64,000 bases of DNA from Anisakis pegreffii (taxonomy: Eukaryota; Nematoda; Chromadorea; Rhabditida; Anisakidae): contig JAPYMA010000059.1 in NCBI GenBank assembly GCA_035041965.1, positions 36,068 to 100,067 on the forward strand, given 5' to 3'. Both the position numbers and the translations under genes were made by a program. Shown piece after piece: positions 40,701-51,522 of this stretch (position 1 is the stretch's first letter; every line of letters starts with the position of its first letter). Below the pieces are notes generated by a model that made no database searches, was not told the DNA's origin, and was given only the letters and a program-made list of their open reading frames with translations.

Positions 40701-41856
40701 TCGTCGATTGGCTTAAATTCATTTCCTATCATTATTATTGTTTTGCAATTGAACATTGAAAATTTCCACGAATAAGATCAGAATATACGATGTGGCAGTT
40801 TAGCAGGTTTAAGAGTTTTGAAAAGAATTTTCTAAAAAAGATATAAGGCAGAACATACATTTGTTGCGACATTATAAATGGCCTCATCTGCTTTAAACCT
40901 TTGCAACATCGCAAGTGTGTTGATATCATGAACCAATAAGCACGTATCATTGCCTGCTGAATATAACCTCTCGCATCTATAAAATACTCTAATCAGACAC
41001 CAATCTAATCGAATATCTCAACAATTTGACAAATGTGAATGACATTTAAAAATATGAATGCTTCAGAGTGCAGGAATGAAGACCGACGATTGAATGAAAG
41101 AAATAGAAATACGGTATAAACTTTCGAGTCGAATATTTCAAGAACTATAATATCTATTCCTAATATGGAAATAGGTTTTTCTAAGAAGACTGAACAGCTC
41201 AATTTACGAGATATCGATTCAAAAATGATTATAAATCGAAATGAAAGAATAATATGTGAATCGAAACAAACTTGTTTGAAAAAGCCACAGAGAAGATATT
41301 CGAATAGTGTATCTGTTTCATGATAGCTACCGGTTTAGGATCTCGATCTGCTTGCACACTTGCCACATTCCATAACAGTACACGACGGTCGTCACCACCT
41401 AATAATTTTTTTGGAAATTTCAAACGTTTCCCTCGAATTTTTTCATATGGCCAAGAAAATGGTAAATTCGAGATTTGGAAAATAAGATTTTGACAAACTT
41501 CTATCAATCAAAACAACACAAAATAATGCTTGTACTGGTAGTAATGATCATAGCCATCAGAATATCAATAATGATAATAACGTTAAGAAAGACGAACCAC
41601 TTGCGAGAAAATTCTCATCCACTGACGCCTCAATCGCATTGACACAACCGAAATGTCCTTTGATGTCCTTCTGATAAATCGGTGATTCTGATGTGGGCAG
41701 GAATGGGAACATTAGTGAGGGATGTTCAGCAATACCGAGTTCACGTTTCCTCAGATCATTACCCATCCAAATATCACCGCCTCGATCTGTGCCATCCAAA
41801 TAATCATTTTCGACACTATCCGATCGTGTGGTTGTTGATCGTTTGCGTATTTTCAT
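37734..41856 (-). CDS. DCAF5: DCAF5/WDR22-like WD40 protein (CUL4-DDB1 substrate receptor)
   Basis: Predicted substrate-recognition subunit of CUL4-DDB1 ubiquitin ligases. Exons: 41598-41856, 41272-41398, 40859-40976, 40612-40711, 40281-40383, 39833-39962, [unresolved micro-exon], 39395-39519, 39107-39231, 38882-39028, 38537-38743, 37734-37985. Signature blocks match human DCAF5: GHFGCVNAIE, GGDDRRVLLWN, YSAGNDTCLLVHD, SASEDGKVRLYDLR, YMNSCTVKSC, TGSDDWNIYVWKLP, and VLKGHRSIVN followed by SSGVEKIIKLW, then a DEDLNMLAFFDLL-like helix region. The C-terminal ~150 residues are acidic and low-complexity (Asp/Glu/Asn/Ser runs and a Gly6 tract). Exon 39833-39962 ends in phase 0 while exon 39395-39519 needs two preceding bases, so a short exon (~30 nt) is missing from my model between 39520 and 39832. 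Start chosen at the first ATG after an in-frame stop. A regulatory region of about 1 kb separates it from divergent KXD1. Confidence 0.9.
37779..37830. repeat. TTA/AAT trinucleotide repeat inside the DCAF5-like last exon
   Basis: A run of TAT/TTA triplets interrupted by TAC and ACC encodes, on the minus strand, the Asn/Ser homopolymer runs of the C-terminal tail. It is a coding microsatellite and likely to vary in length in multiples of three. Confidence 0.75.
38082..38319. mobile_element. 238-bp non-autonomous hAT-type MITE
   Basis: CAGGGCCGGCAAGA at 38082-38095 is the exact reverse complement of 38306-38319, giving 14-bp terminal inverted repeats around 210 bp of AT-rich, non-coding DNA. 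CAGGGCCGGC-type ends are characteristic of hAT transposons. The element sits in the last DCAF5-like intron (37986-38536). The 8-bp flanks (ACTACATG and ACTCTCAA) do not match, so the target-site duplication has decayed or the ends are slightly different. A plus-strand open frame that crosses it (37649-38296) is not credible coding sequence. Confidence 0.75.
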
Positions 41857-42872
41857 CTTGTTTCGGCCCGGATTTTGCAATGTGCCAATCGAATTTGGCC
41901 GTCAGAGAAGAGAAATCGTCCACACCCGTTAGACACCTTCTGAAATCTACAAATTTGAAACATTTTCCTTTGAATTTACGAACACTCAATTGAGATTTTA
42001 CGACAGAATATCATTAACACAGCACGGCGAATAGTTAACTCTGCTTCTGCTCTGATGTGCCGTGTTCAATGGAATTCTGGAAGCTTCAGATGGAATTTTT
42101 ATCGTGCCACTAATCACAAATCACTAAAACAGTTGAGTAAGGTTGATCGTGAGTTCAACGGGGCATTGACCACCCCACCCAGTGATCACCAGCGGATAAA
42201 CGTGATTCACACGTATCCACCACCATTTGATCAATAGCTCATAATTCTGAATCAGCTGATTGTTGCAGTGACTGTCAGAACAGTGCTATTAGGAAGCATT
42301 GCTAAAAAAACGCTCGTGATATGGAGATGAGTGTTTCTAGTATTTGGACAAGTCTTACGGTTAAGTTGAAGTAATTGGTCAACAGAAACGATTCGATTTG
42401 TGATCATCAATAAGCTGCTCAATTTGATCGAAACGTTCTTAGCATATGACTTAGCATATGAAGGAAGAAACGAAGTTGAGCTGAAACAACTCTAGACTCG
42501 CTTCTCATAATGCATATGCGATTGGTTCACGGCCACTGTTGAACTTTTCATGTTGTCGATTACCAGCTACAAGGAAACTCAGTGTGGCAACTCAGCGAGA
42601 ACGGATAAGTTTTGACGTCGTCCATGGATTTCTCAGACAGATTTGCCGGGATTTGGAGGATCTCCACTGAAATTAAGAACTTTTGGTTACAGAGAAAGTT
42701 CTAGCTAGATGAGGGAGATCCTTTTCTATGCAATTGTAAGAGAGCGATTTTGTATAGTCTTTCCATTATCCCCTTGTGCAATGCAGTTATTTGACTACCG
42801 TTTCACTTCCTTCAATTGATTTCGGCATCGAATTGCAACCGAATCAGCAGATTTCAGTTCGGCGGCTCGAAA
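41857..42872. promoter_or_regulatory. Divergent promoter region between DCAF5-like and KXD1
   Basis: About 1 kb separates the two start codons, which face away from each other. On the minus strand a TTTCAG acceptor near 41940 precedes the DCAF5-like ATG. On the plus strand ATTTCAG at 42851-42857 precedes the KXD1 ATG. I see no clear TATA box. Confidence 0.4.
42851..42857 (+). promoter_or_regulatory. Candidate spliced-leader acceptor, KXD1
   Basis: ATTTCAG lies 15 nt before ATG 42873, with no upstream in-frame ATG. Consistent with trans-splicing of a short leader; no leader RNA was seen in the window. Confidence 0.5.
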
Positions 42873-43688
42873 ATGGCTGAGGCAAGCCCGATATCATCAC
42901 CGTCAACAGATGACGGTAGTGGCGGCAGTGTGGAATCACAGCAACATCATTTAGTCGAGTCGTTAGTGACTCAGATTGATCCAGATACCATCAATAGGAT
43001 TATTGGATTGCAGAAGAAATCGTTAGGGTTTTCGTTCATTCGTTTAAGTCACCAAATTACACTTTTGCAAAGATTTCTTACTCACAATCAGTTTATTTTG
43101 TTTGTTATGATTGAGGTGATGAGGAATAATTTTTGAAAAAAATTGCCGATTGATCCAGATTGATTCGATTTGAAAAGACCAATGAAATGCTATCAAATTG
43201 TTGTATTCTATCGGCGAAACGCCTGGAAAAAGCCAAAAAAGAGCTGAACGACAGTAAAGACTTGATCGTACAAATGAAGTTGGATCTCGAGTCTGTCTTC
43301 CGACGTATTCGTATATTCAAAAAGAATCTTATCGTACGATATCCCGAGGTTTCCAAGCAGTTCGGTTCGTTCCTTTTTGAAACATTTTCCCAAATTCCGT
43401 TTTTTATTCTAGTTGTGATTCTCACAATCGGTTGCATTTCTTATTACATTCAGAACCTCTTCCGATCTAATTCACGAAATTTTATTCGGTGGAAATATTC
43501 GTTTACGTTGTATCGAACGCACTTGACCACCTCCTCGCAATGAATGAAATTCATACTAGTGTAATCATCACGTCCATATACAAATATTTCTGATAAATCA
43601 AATAATCAGAATCAGTTTATTAGGTTCTGTCAGCTCTTTGATATTTCTATTTGTAGAGATAACATTAAACGATGAAGACGATGAATAA
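42873..43688 (+). CDS. KXD1: KxDL motif-containing protein (BORC subunit KXD1)
   Basis: Small subunit of the BORC/BLOC-1-related complexes that position lysosomes by kinesin recruitment. Exons 42873-43021, 43159-43364 and 43657-43688 join in frame to give 128 residues (human about 176). The diagnostic block is present: IIGLQKKSLIRFEKTNEMLS, then NCCILSAKRL, and VQMKLDLESVFRRIR, which contains the K-x-D-L motif (KLDL) in a helical, coiled-coil-like region. The N-terminus is Ser/Gly-rich and the last exon adds only a short acidic tail (ITLNDEDDE). The third exon is short but fits splice phase and signals exactly. AATAAA at 43684-43689 overlaps the stop codon. Convergent with SREK1IP1. Confidence 0.88.
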
Positions 43689-44380
43689 AATGGTTCATAT
43701 ACGAGCAAGATGGATTGTTCATATCGTAAACATTTGATCAGTAAGCAGATCAGTAACCGCCTTGTTCAATATGAACTGATCAGTGTGATTTCAATGAGTC
43801 TGCCCTTGGCTAAATGCATCTATGACAGCAGGGTCCAGTTTTCACTCACATACTGTGTATGTTTTAATGAGAGGTGATGAGAATAATCACTTTTGTTTTC
43901 GCTGTTCAATCGGTAAAAAGGTTGTGTTGTACATAGTTCAATTTCAATTGTATAATATACGATAATATTCGTGAATTTAATTCGACATGAAGAAATTATT
44001 CACAGAATGAATTTTGCGGCTCGCATCAAATACATTAACATTTCAACGATGAGAATAACTGTGCGTTGAAGATGAATTAAATTTGATATCTATCGTCGAT
44101 TATATTGCATGTTCATATTGTTTCCGAAGTTTGGCGAGAAGTCATACGGTTTTCATCTGGGTAGTGGATTCTGATGAGAACTCTGTTGGGGATATTCAGT
44201 TACAGTCTTGTAGCTAACCACTGATTGAGAGAATATTTGTCTAGGAACGTGAGAATCAATTGAGATGAGCTGAACGTATACTGAACTGAATATTTTTTGA
44301 AAACTTCGTTTTATACAGAACAGTCATCAATGAATGAATTGAAACAGTCAAGTGAAGTTGGATTAAGACAAATGTAAATA
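43689..44380. other. Convergent intergenic region
   Basis: Shared 3' flank of KXD1 (plus) and SREK1IP1 (minus), about 0.7 kb. I see no further gene or clear repeat in it. Confidence 0.6.
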
Positions 44381-45479
44381 TCAACTGGAATCAGACGAAG
44401 AATCTGACCGATGTCGGTGTTTTTTCGTCTTTTTGTGATGGTGATGGTGCTTCTTCCGATGATCCGATGGACTCGTCGATGATGAGCTATTGCTGTGTCG
44501 CCGTTTTCTTTTCTTATGTTTATGCTCACCTTTATCCTTGTTTTCTTTTTTCTCTTTTTTTCGTTTCTTTCGATGTTCCTTCTCCTTTTTTCTTTCTGTT
44601 TTGTCCTTTTTCTTTTTCTTATGTTTTTCACTGCCTAAAAGATGACTGTGTAATGAAAATAACATGAGGATAAAAATGGATAATGAAAAGTGATCTTAAC
44701 ATATATACATGGTTGAGATACTTACAGTCTCAACTGTCAAACACAGGATGGCAAATCTCGAAAAGAAGACATTCTTGACTCCAAAGAAATCTATTCTCTT
44801 GAAGAGCATGAAAATTCCTCAATCCAACAAACAACAACACATGAAATGAATCATGTTTGACTGGCAAAACAATGCCAGCAATAAGCATCACCTTTGGCAG
44901 TAAGCGGTGTTTCGTAGTCGGATTCCGAGCTGGTCGATGAAACGTCCAGAAATGTATCTGCGCAATTCTTCGGTTGAATTAGATTACGACACTGAAACGC
45001 TAAATGCCCTGCATAGCCGCATTTGCGACATGCTCCACTCACTGGTACTCGCATTCGGGTCACACCAGACAGTTCTAAAATCATTTTTTCCGTTTGCATC
45101 CGTTCGTTCGGACATATTCTTCGACCGATAAATAGGGAAGAATTCTTGAAGGTGAACTAAATCCATGAAGATGCTATTAAACTACGAGAGGTTTCTTAAG
45201 AAACTCAGAAGTGAAATCGCTTGTAAACATTCAAGATCGAGTTTTGTGATGCAGAAATCACTATGAAACTGTGATAATCTCAATTAGCAATATAGTGGTT
45301 GCGTTTGAGGTGATATGGAATGATTAAGAAATTAATCAGGAAATACCGATGAAAGGTGATTCTTCAAGTACAACAGCAGATGATGTGGCTGCTCCATAAC
45401 TGGTGGTACCAACCGACTCCAGTTTATCGGAACCAAATTTTCTGATGAATGGCATCGGCTCGAAGTTAGCGTTAGCCAT
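44381..45479 (-). CDS. SREK1IP1: SREK1IP1-like zinc-knuckle protein (splicing regulator partner)
   Basis: Homologue of SREK1-interacting protein 1 (SFRS12IP1/p18SRP), a nuclear protein linked to SR-type splicing regulators. Exons 45347-45479, 44892-45074 and 44381-44634 give 189 residues (human about 155). A CCHC zinc knuckle, CRKCGYAGHLAFQC, is followed by RNLIQPK and the hallmark LDVSSTSSES block, then a long Lys/Arg/Glu-rich stretch and a His/Lys then Ser/Asp tail (KKHRHRSDSSSDSS). Frame phase fixes the second exon to begin after GATTTTAG, so the longer open frame further upstream is not used. The ~45-residue N-terminal extension before the knuckle is unusual for the family. A TTTTCAG acceptor lies 50 nt before the ATG. 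Confidence 0.88.
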
Positions 45480-46046
45480 CTCGATGAGTGTTAGTCACGC
45501 TTTGATGAGCAAAACTAATTTTGTGCTCTCTGAAAATCCTTCATTCTAGAAATAACACGAGAAATCTTTGGAAAAACGAACTTGATTATCAGTGGATGGC
45601 GATTTAAATTGCTTTAAATTGTGTTAATCAGCATTTAAGTGGAGCAGCTTAGAAAACAGAAGATGTGGAACAATATTTAATTTGAAGAATACAATTGCAA
45701 CTTAAGGCACTGACCATAAATGGAATGAAAGTATTTATTGAGCAGCCAATACGAGCAGCACATAAACAGCACACTACAGTAAATGAACATCGAAATACAC
45801 TTGAACAATTTACACCAACATTATAAGGACATGAATGAATCAATAATGAAGTGGATATGAATACATCAAACCTGAACAATATTCACTGAATGACTAATAA
45901 CGTTGAGATATATTTACAAATGAAAGGCAAAACTAATTCGGACAATTTGTTCAACAGTAACAAACAAAGTCATTATATCAACATGGAGATCATTGTGTAA
46001 CCGTTCGAAACGCGACTATTTCAGAAATTCGTACGCTCCAATTTTC
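45480..46046. other. Short intergenic stretch between two head-to-tail minus genes
   Basis: It holds the SREK1IP1 leader with an ATTTTCAG acceptor (45530-45537, minus strand) and the 3' flank of the coiled-coil gene. The 0.57 kb spacing would allow an operon with a trans-spliced downstream gene, but is longer than the classical C. elegans gap. A minus-strand Cys-rich open frame here (45649-45879) has no supporting signal. Confidence 0.45.
45530..45537 (-). promoter_or_regulatory. Candidate spliced-leader acceptor, SREK1IP1
   Basis: ATTTTCAG on the minus strand; its leader to the ATG at 45479 would be 50 nt. Confidence 0.45.
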
Positions 46047-48350
46047 TCACTGACCACCAGTAATGAATCTGTCGAGTTGTTTCGTCAAATCATCATTTTC
46101 CTTCCTCAACTGCTTCAACTCTTTCCTTAAATTAGACAAGAAAACTTGAAAACAACTGAAAACTCCAACAATGCCACCAATCAATTTCCAAACAAACAAT
46201 TGCTTTCTCTTAAGCAATGAACTCGCTCAATTTCAACTGATTCAATCCTCGAAAATAAATGAATCGATCGCAATATAACTCAAAAAAAAAACAATCATAA
46301 CTAATCCAATAAGACACAAACTTGTGTTGGATGCGATTCGCTCTGAGTTTATCGGCCAACAACGAACACTCCTCTTTCAATGTTGCGATTAACGCACGTT
46401 GATCCTCTAATAAGCCCTCAAAATCTGCAATAAATCCATCCAATTCATCAATATCATAATATCCTTATCCTTATTACTATCGTCAACAACAACAGCAATA
46501 TTATCTGAGCCCAGTTCAAAACTTTGAGAAGTGTTCAATTGTTTTATAATTCTAGTAATTTTTTGATGAACATCAGACTGCAAACTGCAAAAAATTACGC
46601 TGAACTGCTTACAAGGTGATTGCTCAGCATGATCCGCACAACAGCTGCTATGATTTTTGGTGATAGCCGATGCACGTAGAGTGCTATTCTGATCTACCAA
46701 AACCGCGAGTCTAGCCGTCAGAATACTCATATCTCGTTTCCTCGCAGCACTCTCTTCAGATAATCGACGTGCATAATCTCCAATCAACGCATCCTTATCC
46801 ACTTCAGATGCTGACAACACTGACAGACGAGCCTTGAACACAAGCATCAATTGAAACACATTTTGCTAACATTATCATCGATACCATCAGAAATTCTTCT
46901 ACTTATCAATAATAATAATAGAAATCCTCATCCTCATTTTGCGAATGTGAGGCATTTCAAGTGAATGGACACCAAACGGCAAAATCCATTAATGATCACC
47001 TGAAGTGATGCATTTTCAGCGTTTAACTTCTCAGAATTCAGCTTTTCCTCAGCCAGTTTTTGTTGAAGTTTCGATATTTCACTGGTCATTAGCGAGTGCT
47101 CTCCCCGCAGAGACTCACTGATACGCTCAATGTGTACCTTAATAATGATCACTCATTGATTCATAATCTAGCAGACTTTCCGATTCAACATCGCTTCTGT
47201 TACCAGTTTCAATTATTTCCAATTCAACTCGTCAGATACTATCTATGAGATTGAATTTGTCTCAATTTTAGGATCACTCAAACGCTAGTATTTCCGAACA
47301 ACCCACCAATTGATATGAACGTTTGGGAACTTCGCTTTACTTTTATCTGTCCAGGTCAGGAGATGATGAAAATATACATCTCTTCGCGAACATGCGATTA
47401 CAACAAGTAGCCCAGAACCGAATCAGCCAATGCTCCATTGGAAGCATCAACTAAGTTTACACGAAGGTTCCACCGCAGTAACTACGGTCGTGAGTTTCAT
47501 CAATACAGATAACTCTGTGACCTTAAATCAGGCAGGCTTTTACCTGTTTTGAGGCACACGCATCTTTCGCAAAATCTAATTCGCAAGTTTTAGAATGCAA
47601 TTCCCGTTTGAGATTATCCAACTCAAAGCGATTTCTGGCCAATTCATCACGCATCTTTTCGAATGCTTCAAAACCATCGCCCAACTGCTCACTGAGTGGT
47701 TTTGCTGACACCACCGCCTTTGCGTTCGTCGCACTCAATTCATTTTCCAGTTCCTCATTACGTGACTGAAAACATTTCAAACCAATAATGCCATCTGATC
47801 ATGACAATACAATCTCCTCACCTTATTATACTTCATTAATACTGCCTTAAACTATACTACTACTACTCGTATACATCTAACTGCTATACAATCAGAATGC
47901 ATCGTATTGTCAAAAGCTATCTTATCGCAAAACTGAACCATTCTCTGAATTAGGTGATGACTATCTCTGAAAACCAATACGCTAAACAATTGCGATGAAG
48001 AATCTCTTTAAATCAGTTGCAATTCATTGTAGCTAAACAACAACGACCATATCAACGACTGGAACAATAACATTAATAACAATAATCAAAACGAACTCTA
48101 AGTTGCTCAGCACTATCCACAGCACTTCGACAAATCTCTTTCAGTTTAATTATCTCATCACTAATCTGTTGTTCGCTACAATTCCGCTGTTGATTACTAT
48201 CATTTGAGATACCAATTTCATTATTGGCATTTATTTGACCACGTAATGATGAAATTTCCGACTTGCACAAGTCCAGTTCAGACAAGAGGATCGATAACAT
48301 TTCATCTTGTTTTTCCAGTAATGAGAATAACTCATTTGCATCCGGTAACA
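46047..48350 (-). CDS. Coiled-coil protein, unrecognised, N-terminus unresolved
   Basis: Six consecutive minus-strand exons keep frame: 48097-48350, 47544-47765, 47000-47137, 46478-46832, 46322-46424, 46047-46125 (about 384 residues). The sequence is rich in Glu, Lys, Leu, Ser and Asn with heptad-like spacing almost throughout, for example FSLLEKQDEMLSILLSEL, RDELARNRFELDNLKREL, EISKLQQKLAEEKLNSEKL and RKENDDLTKQLDRF near the end. It is therefore a long parallel-type coiled coil, probably a scaffold or cytoskeletal/vesicle protein. No catalytic or targeting motif is visible. The first exon listed needs an upstream exon in phase 1 that I could not find in 48351-51522, or the start is an internal ATG. 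I cannot name the family. Confidence 0.7.
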
Positions 48351-51300
48351 CTGCTTCTCCTCAAATATAATATATTCTTCAATATTCGCTAATTTCAAAA
48401 ATTCATTTCGGTTACCACAAATAACATCACGACCACAACATCACCACTGACACATACAGACACAAATATGCACATGCGGGTATACTGTAAGACGGGAATA
48501 CTGTAAGGCGGCTATTGACATAACAACTTCAATTCATTGTGAGATATTCCATTCGGACGCCTCGTCCAGAAGAACAATGAAAATCGCTTGCTTCAACGAA
48601 TTCTATATCTCCCCAATCCCACTGTCCGAAATTCAAGCACGAATGGATAACAACTGCACGATTTTGAACAATTTCTCTTACTCATATCCTCCTCATCGCG
48701 ATTGTTCCATCAATGCACAACTCATGAGCGTATCTCAAACAAAATTCATTCATGTCCATCATATAATGACAATTAATCACAAAACCACAAATCACCAACA
48801 ATATCCAAGCAAACAATCATCAAATACCAATTGTGAACTACATCGATAAAACAACCTTGATCTGTTTTTATTGCCATTCTATGATCACTTGCAAATGTGC
48901 TAGAGGAACAGAGAGCTTTCGCTGTTGATAGCTGATCTGATGAAATTCTAAACCAAAATTTGTTTATTCATCAGTTATTTATCGTTAGACATCTAGGCAT
49001 ACTTCCCATTGCGAAACTCTATCAGCATTTTTACATTGGCAAAGCAAGCAAATCGCAAACACAACTCAATTTTCATTTGTTTACACTACATTTCATTCAT
49101 AATAATTGCAAACATTCATAGAATGCGAAAAATTGAAAGACACTGAAAGGTTTTTCGATTGAAAATGACACGACTATTGCTTGACTATGCGTAATCATCA
49201 GGTTTTCACTCGTATGTTACGACCATATCAAATAACCTTCAACTGCTCCTGTCTGGTTTGAGAATAGAAGCAAGCTTTCAAGAGAACGGACTAATAAAAT
49301 CGCACACGATCCGTCTGAGTCGAACAAGTTCAAGAACGTGGATCCCAGCTGTATACTAGAATCCAGACTCGATCGAATGCGCAATCACTGCCTCAACTAA
49401 TCACCCATCTAATGGGTAACGATACTTCGGCCAAATGTAAACCTAAGCTTAAGAAAAGCTTGAATGCGATCAACAAATACAATCAAATTCAAATAATGGA
49501 TAATTGCCGTTGAAGTGAACACATAACAACCAATTTGAGATAATATCCTCATGTAATAAGTAATAAACACATGGACACTTGAAATGACCATTGGAGATAA
49601 ATTAAGAGAACAACAGAAACATTCCACTAACCGATTAAGAAATTTATCCATTGCTTATGAAGAACACAAAAAGGAAATTCGAATACATATGAATGCAATA
49701 TGTTTGTAATATATATTATCGCGCATCACATAATGCTGAACAAATATCATAAACGACCGACGATTAATTTGCGATATTATTCTAAAGAATATTCAAACGT
49801 GACGAAGAAATATTCAAAAAAAGCAAATAGAATCTGAACAATTAGTTAAGAAGGAATGAAAAGATCAAATAAATACTCAAATTTTGAACTAAAATAAATC
49901 AGCTCGTGAACAGAGTATATGAACGACGATATATTTCAATATCTAAGAAAGAAAAAGAATTTGCGACGGAAGAAAATGTGAAATGAAAACTCATTACATA
50001 ATCACATAGATGAACATGTATGCATAGCCATCACAATATATGAGCAGCAAACAGTTCACAGAATACAAGTTCATTGCCGATGTAGGCTTGGCTCTCAACG
50101 ATCCCCAGAATTTCACCCGATTCAATCCAAACCCCGAAACTGTCTCAAATTCATCTAGTCTAAACTGAAACCTCAACTGCTTTACAGTTCATCTCCATGC
50201 TCAATTCCATCTGAATCCCTAGAATCTAATTTATTTCCGAGATCCTCAAAATTTACCCATATCCAGGCCAACGCCATCACATCATCAAAATTGGATTCAT
50301 GCAAACGAGCTCATAGAGTAGACAAGCTATCATTATTATCACAATAACGCATCAATTACATACCACATAACTTATACCAAAAGATATTCTCATAACAGAT
50401 CTATGACGGTTCTTGTGTCTGCATTATCATACAGTTCAAGAAACGAACTTAATAATATCAATATGTCAATGACGACTGTTCCAATCCCGTATAATACATC
50501 GCAGCTGTAATAATTATCAAAAGAAATGAATGAAGAAAGGAACAGCAACCATCGTCATATTCTAATATAAGCTATCAGTAGGATTAAGTTCATCACGAGT
50601 CATAACCACAGCAGTCATAAAACAATAGAAAATTGCAAGAAAACGACATGATTTTGCTGATTCTCTAGTTTACGCTTGATCATTGAATATCTCCAAAAAA
50701 TAATAACATGATCTAAAAACCAACTCAGACTCAGAAACTATTCATAGCATTGGAACAGCAGTAAGTCAGAAAAAGTTCAATGTGTTGAGCTGAATCCATA
50801 CGTTGTTCGTGTTTAGCCATGAAATATACGTGTACGAATGAGAAATATCCTTATTGATAATTATGCAAAACTATCAAAATACAACACACTGCGGAGCATA
50901 AAATTAAAACAGATTGATTTTGATTTACTGAAACAGTCGTCGAGTTGATTGATAATACTTACACGTACTATCGACAGCTTCCAAATAATTGAATTAAACG
51001 AATGAAATAAAATAGATTAACATACGATTGTCTCATAATTAAACTCATAATATAATAAAATTATAGCAACCGAATCAATAATATTAACAACAACTGTGGA
51101 AATAACACATAATATAACAACTATTATCATAATTATTCATACAAATCAACCAACAAGCACATTGTGCTAAGGAATGCGACAGAAATCTCGAAAAGGGATA
51201 AACGATAGCGGATCAGAGTTGGCTGGGGGGAGGAGTAGAACGGGGAAAGAGCAAAATGAACGTCACTATGACCAATATCATGGAACAAATAGGCTTGGTG

Positions 51301-51522
51301 GATAACAATTTAGTTGTAAATCGACTGAATAATGCAAGACTTCCGATCGATCATAATAAATAAGCCGACAAATCACATGAAAGATATACATGTACATACA
51401 CATGTATACATACATATCATGATCAATGAGTACTGATAACATATCATAACAAATACGATTGATAACAAATCTCATCAATGAAGCATTAATGATAACGAAA
51501 TAAATCACTTTCAATGAATCAT
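48351..51522. other. Intergenic, may hold 5' exons of the coiled-coil gene
   Basis: It lies between the coiled-coil gene and the clathrin light chain stop. No exon with a recognisable motif was seen. Near-duplicate phrases TATACTGTAAGACGGG/ATACTGTAAGGCGG occur at about 48480-48512. The 49650-51130 part is strongly AT-rich. Confidence 0.5.

Noticed and set aside
44984..45166. Alternative frame (MDLVHLQEFF...) as SREK1IP1 exon 2
   Set aside because: It fits exon 1 phase but is in the wrong frame for the zinc knuckle; the acceptor GATTTTAG at 45075 fits both phase and knuckle.
45649..45879. Cys-rich minus-strand open frame between SREK1IP1 and the coiled-coil gene
   Set aside because: No ATG context, splice signals or motif supports it.
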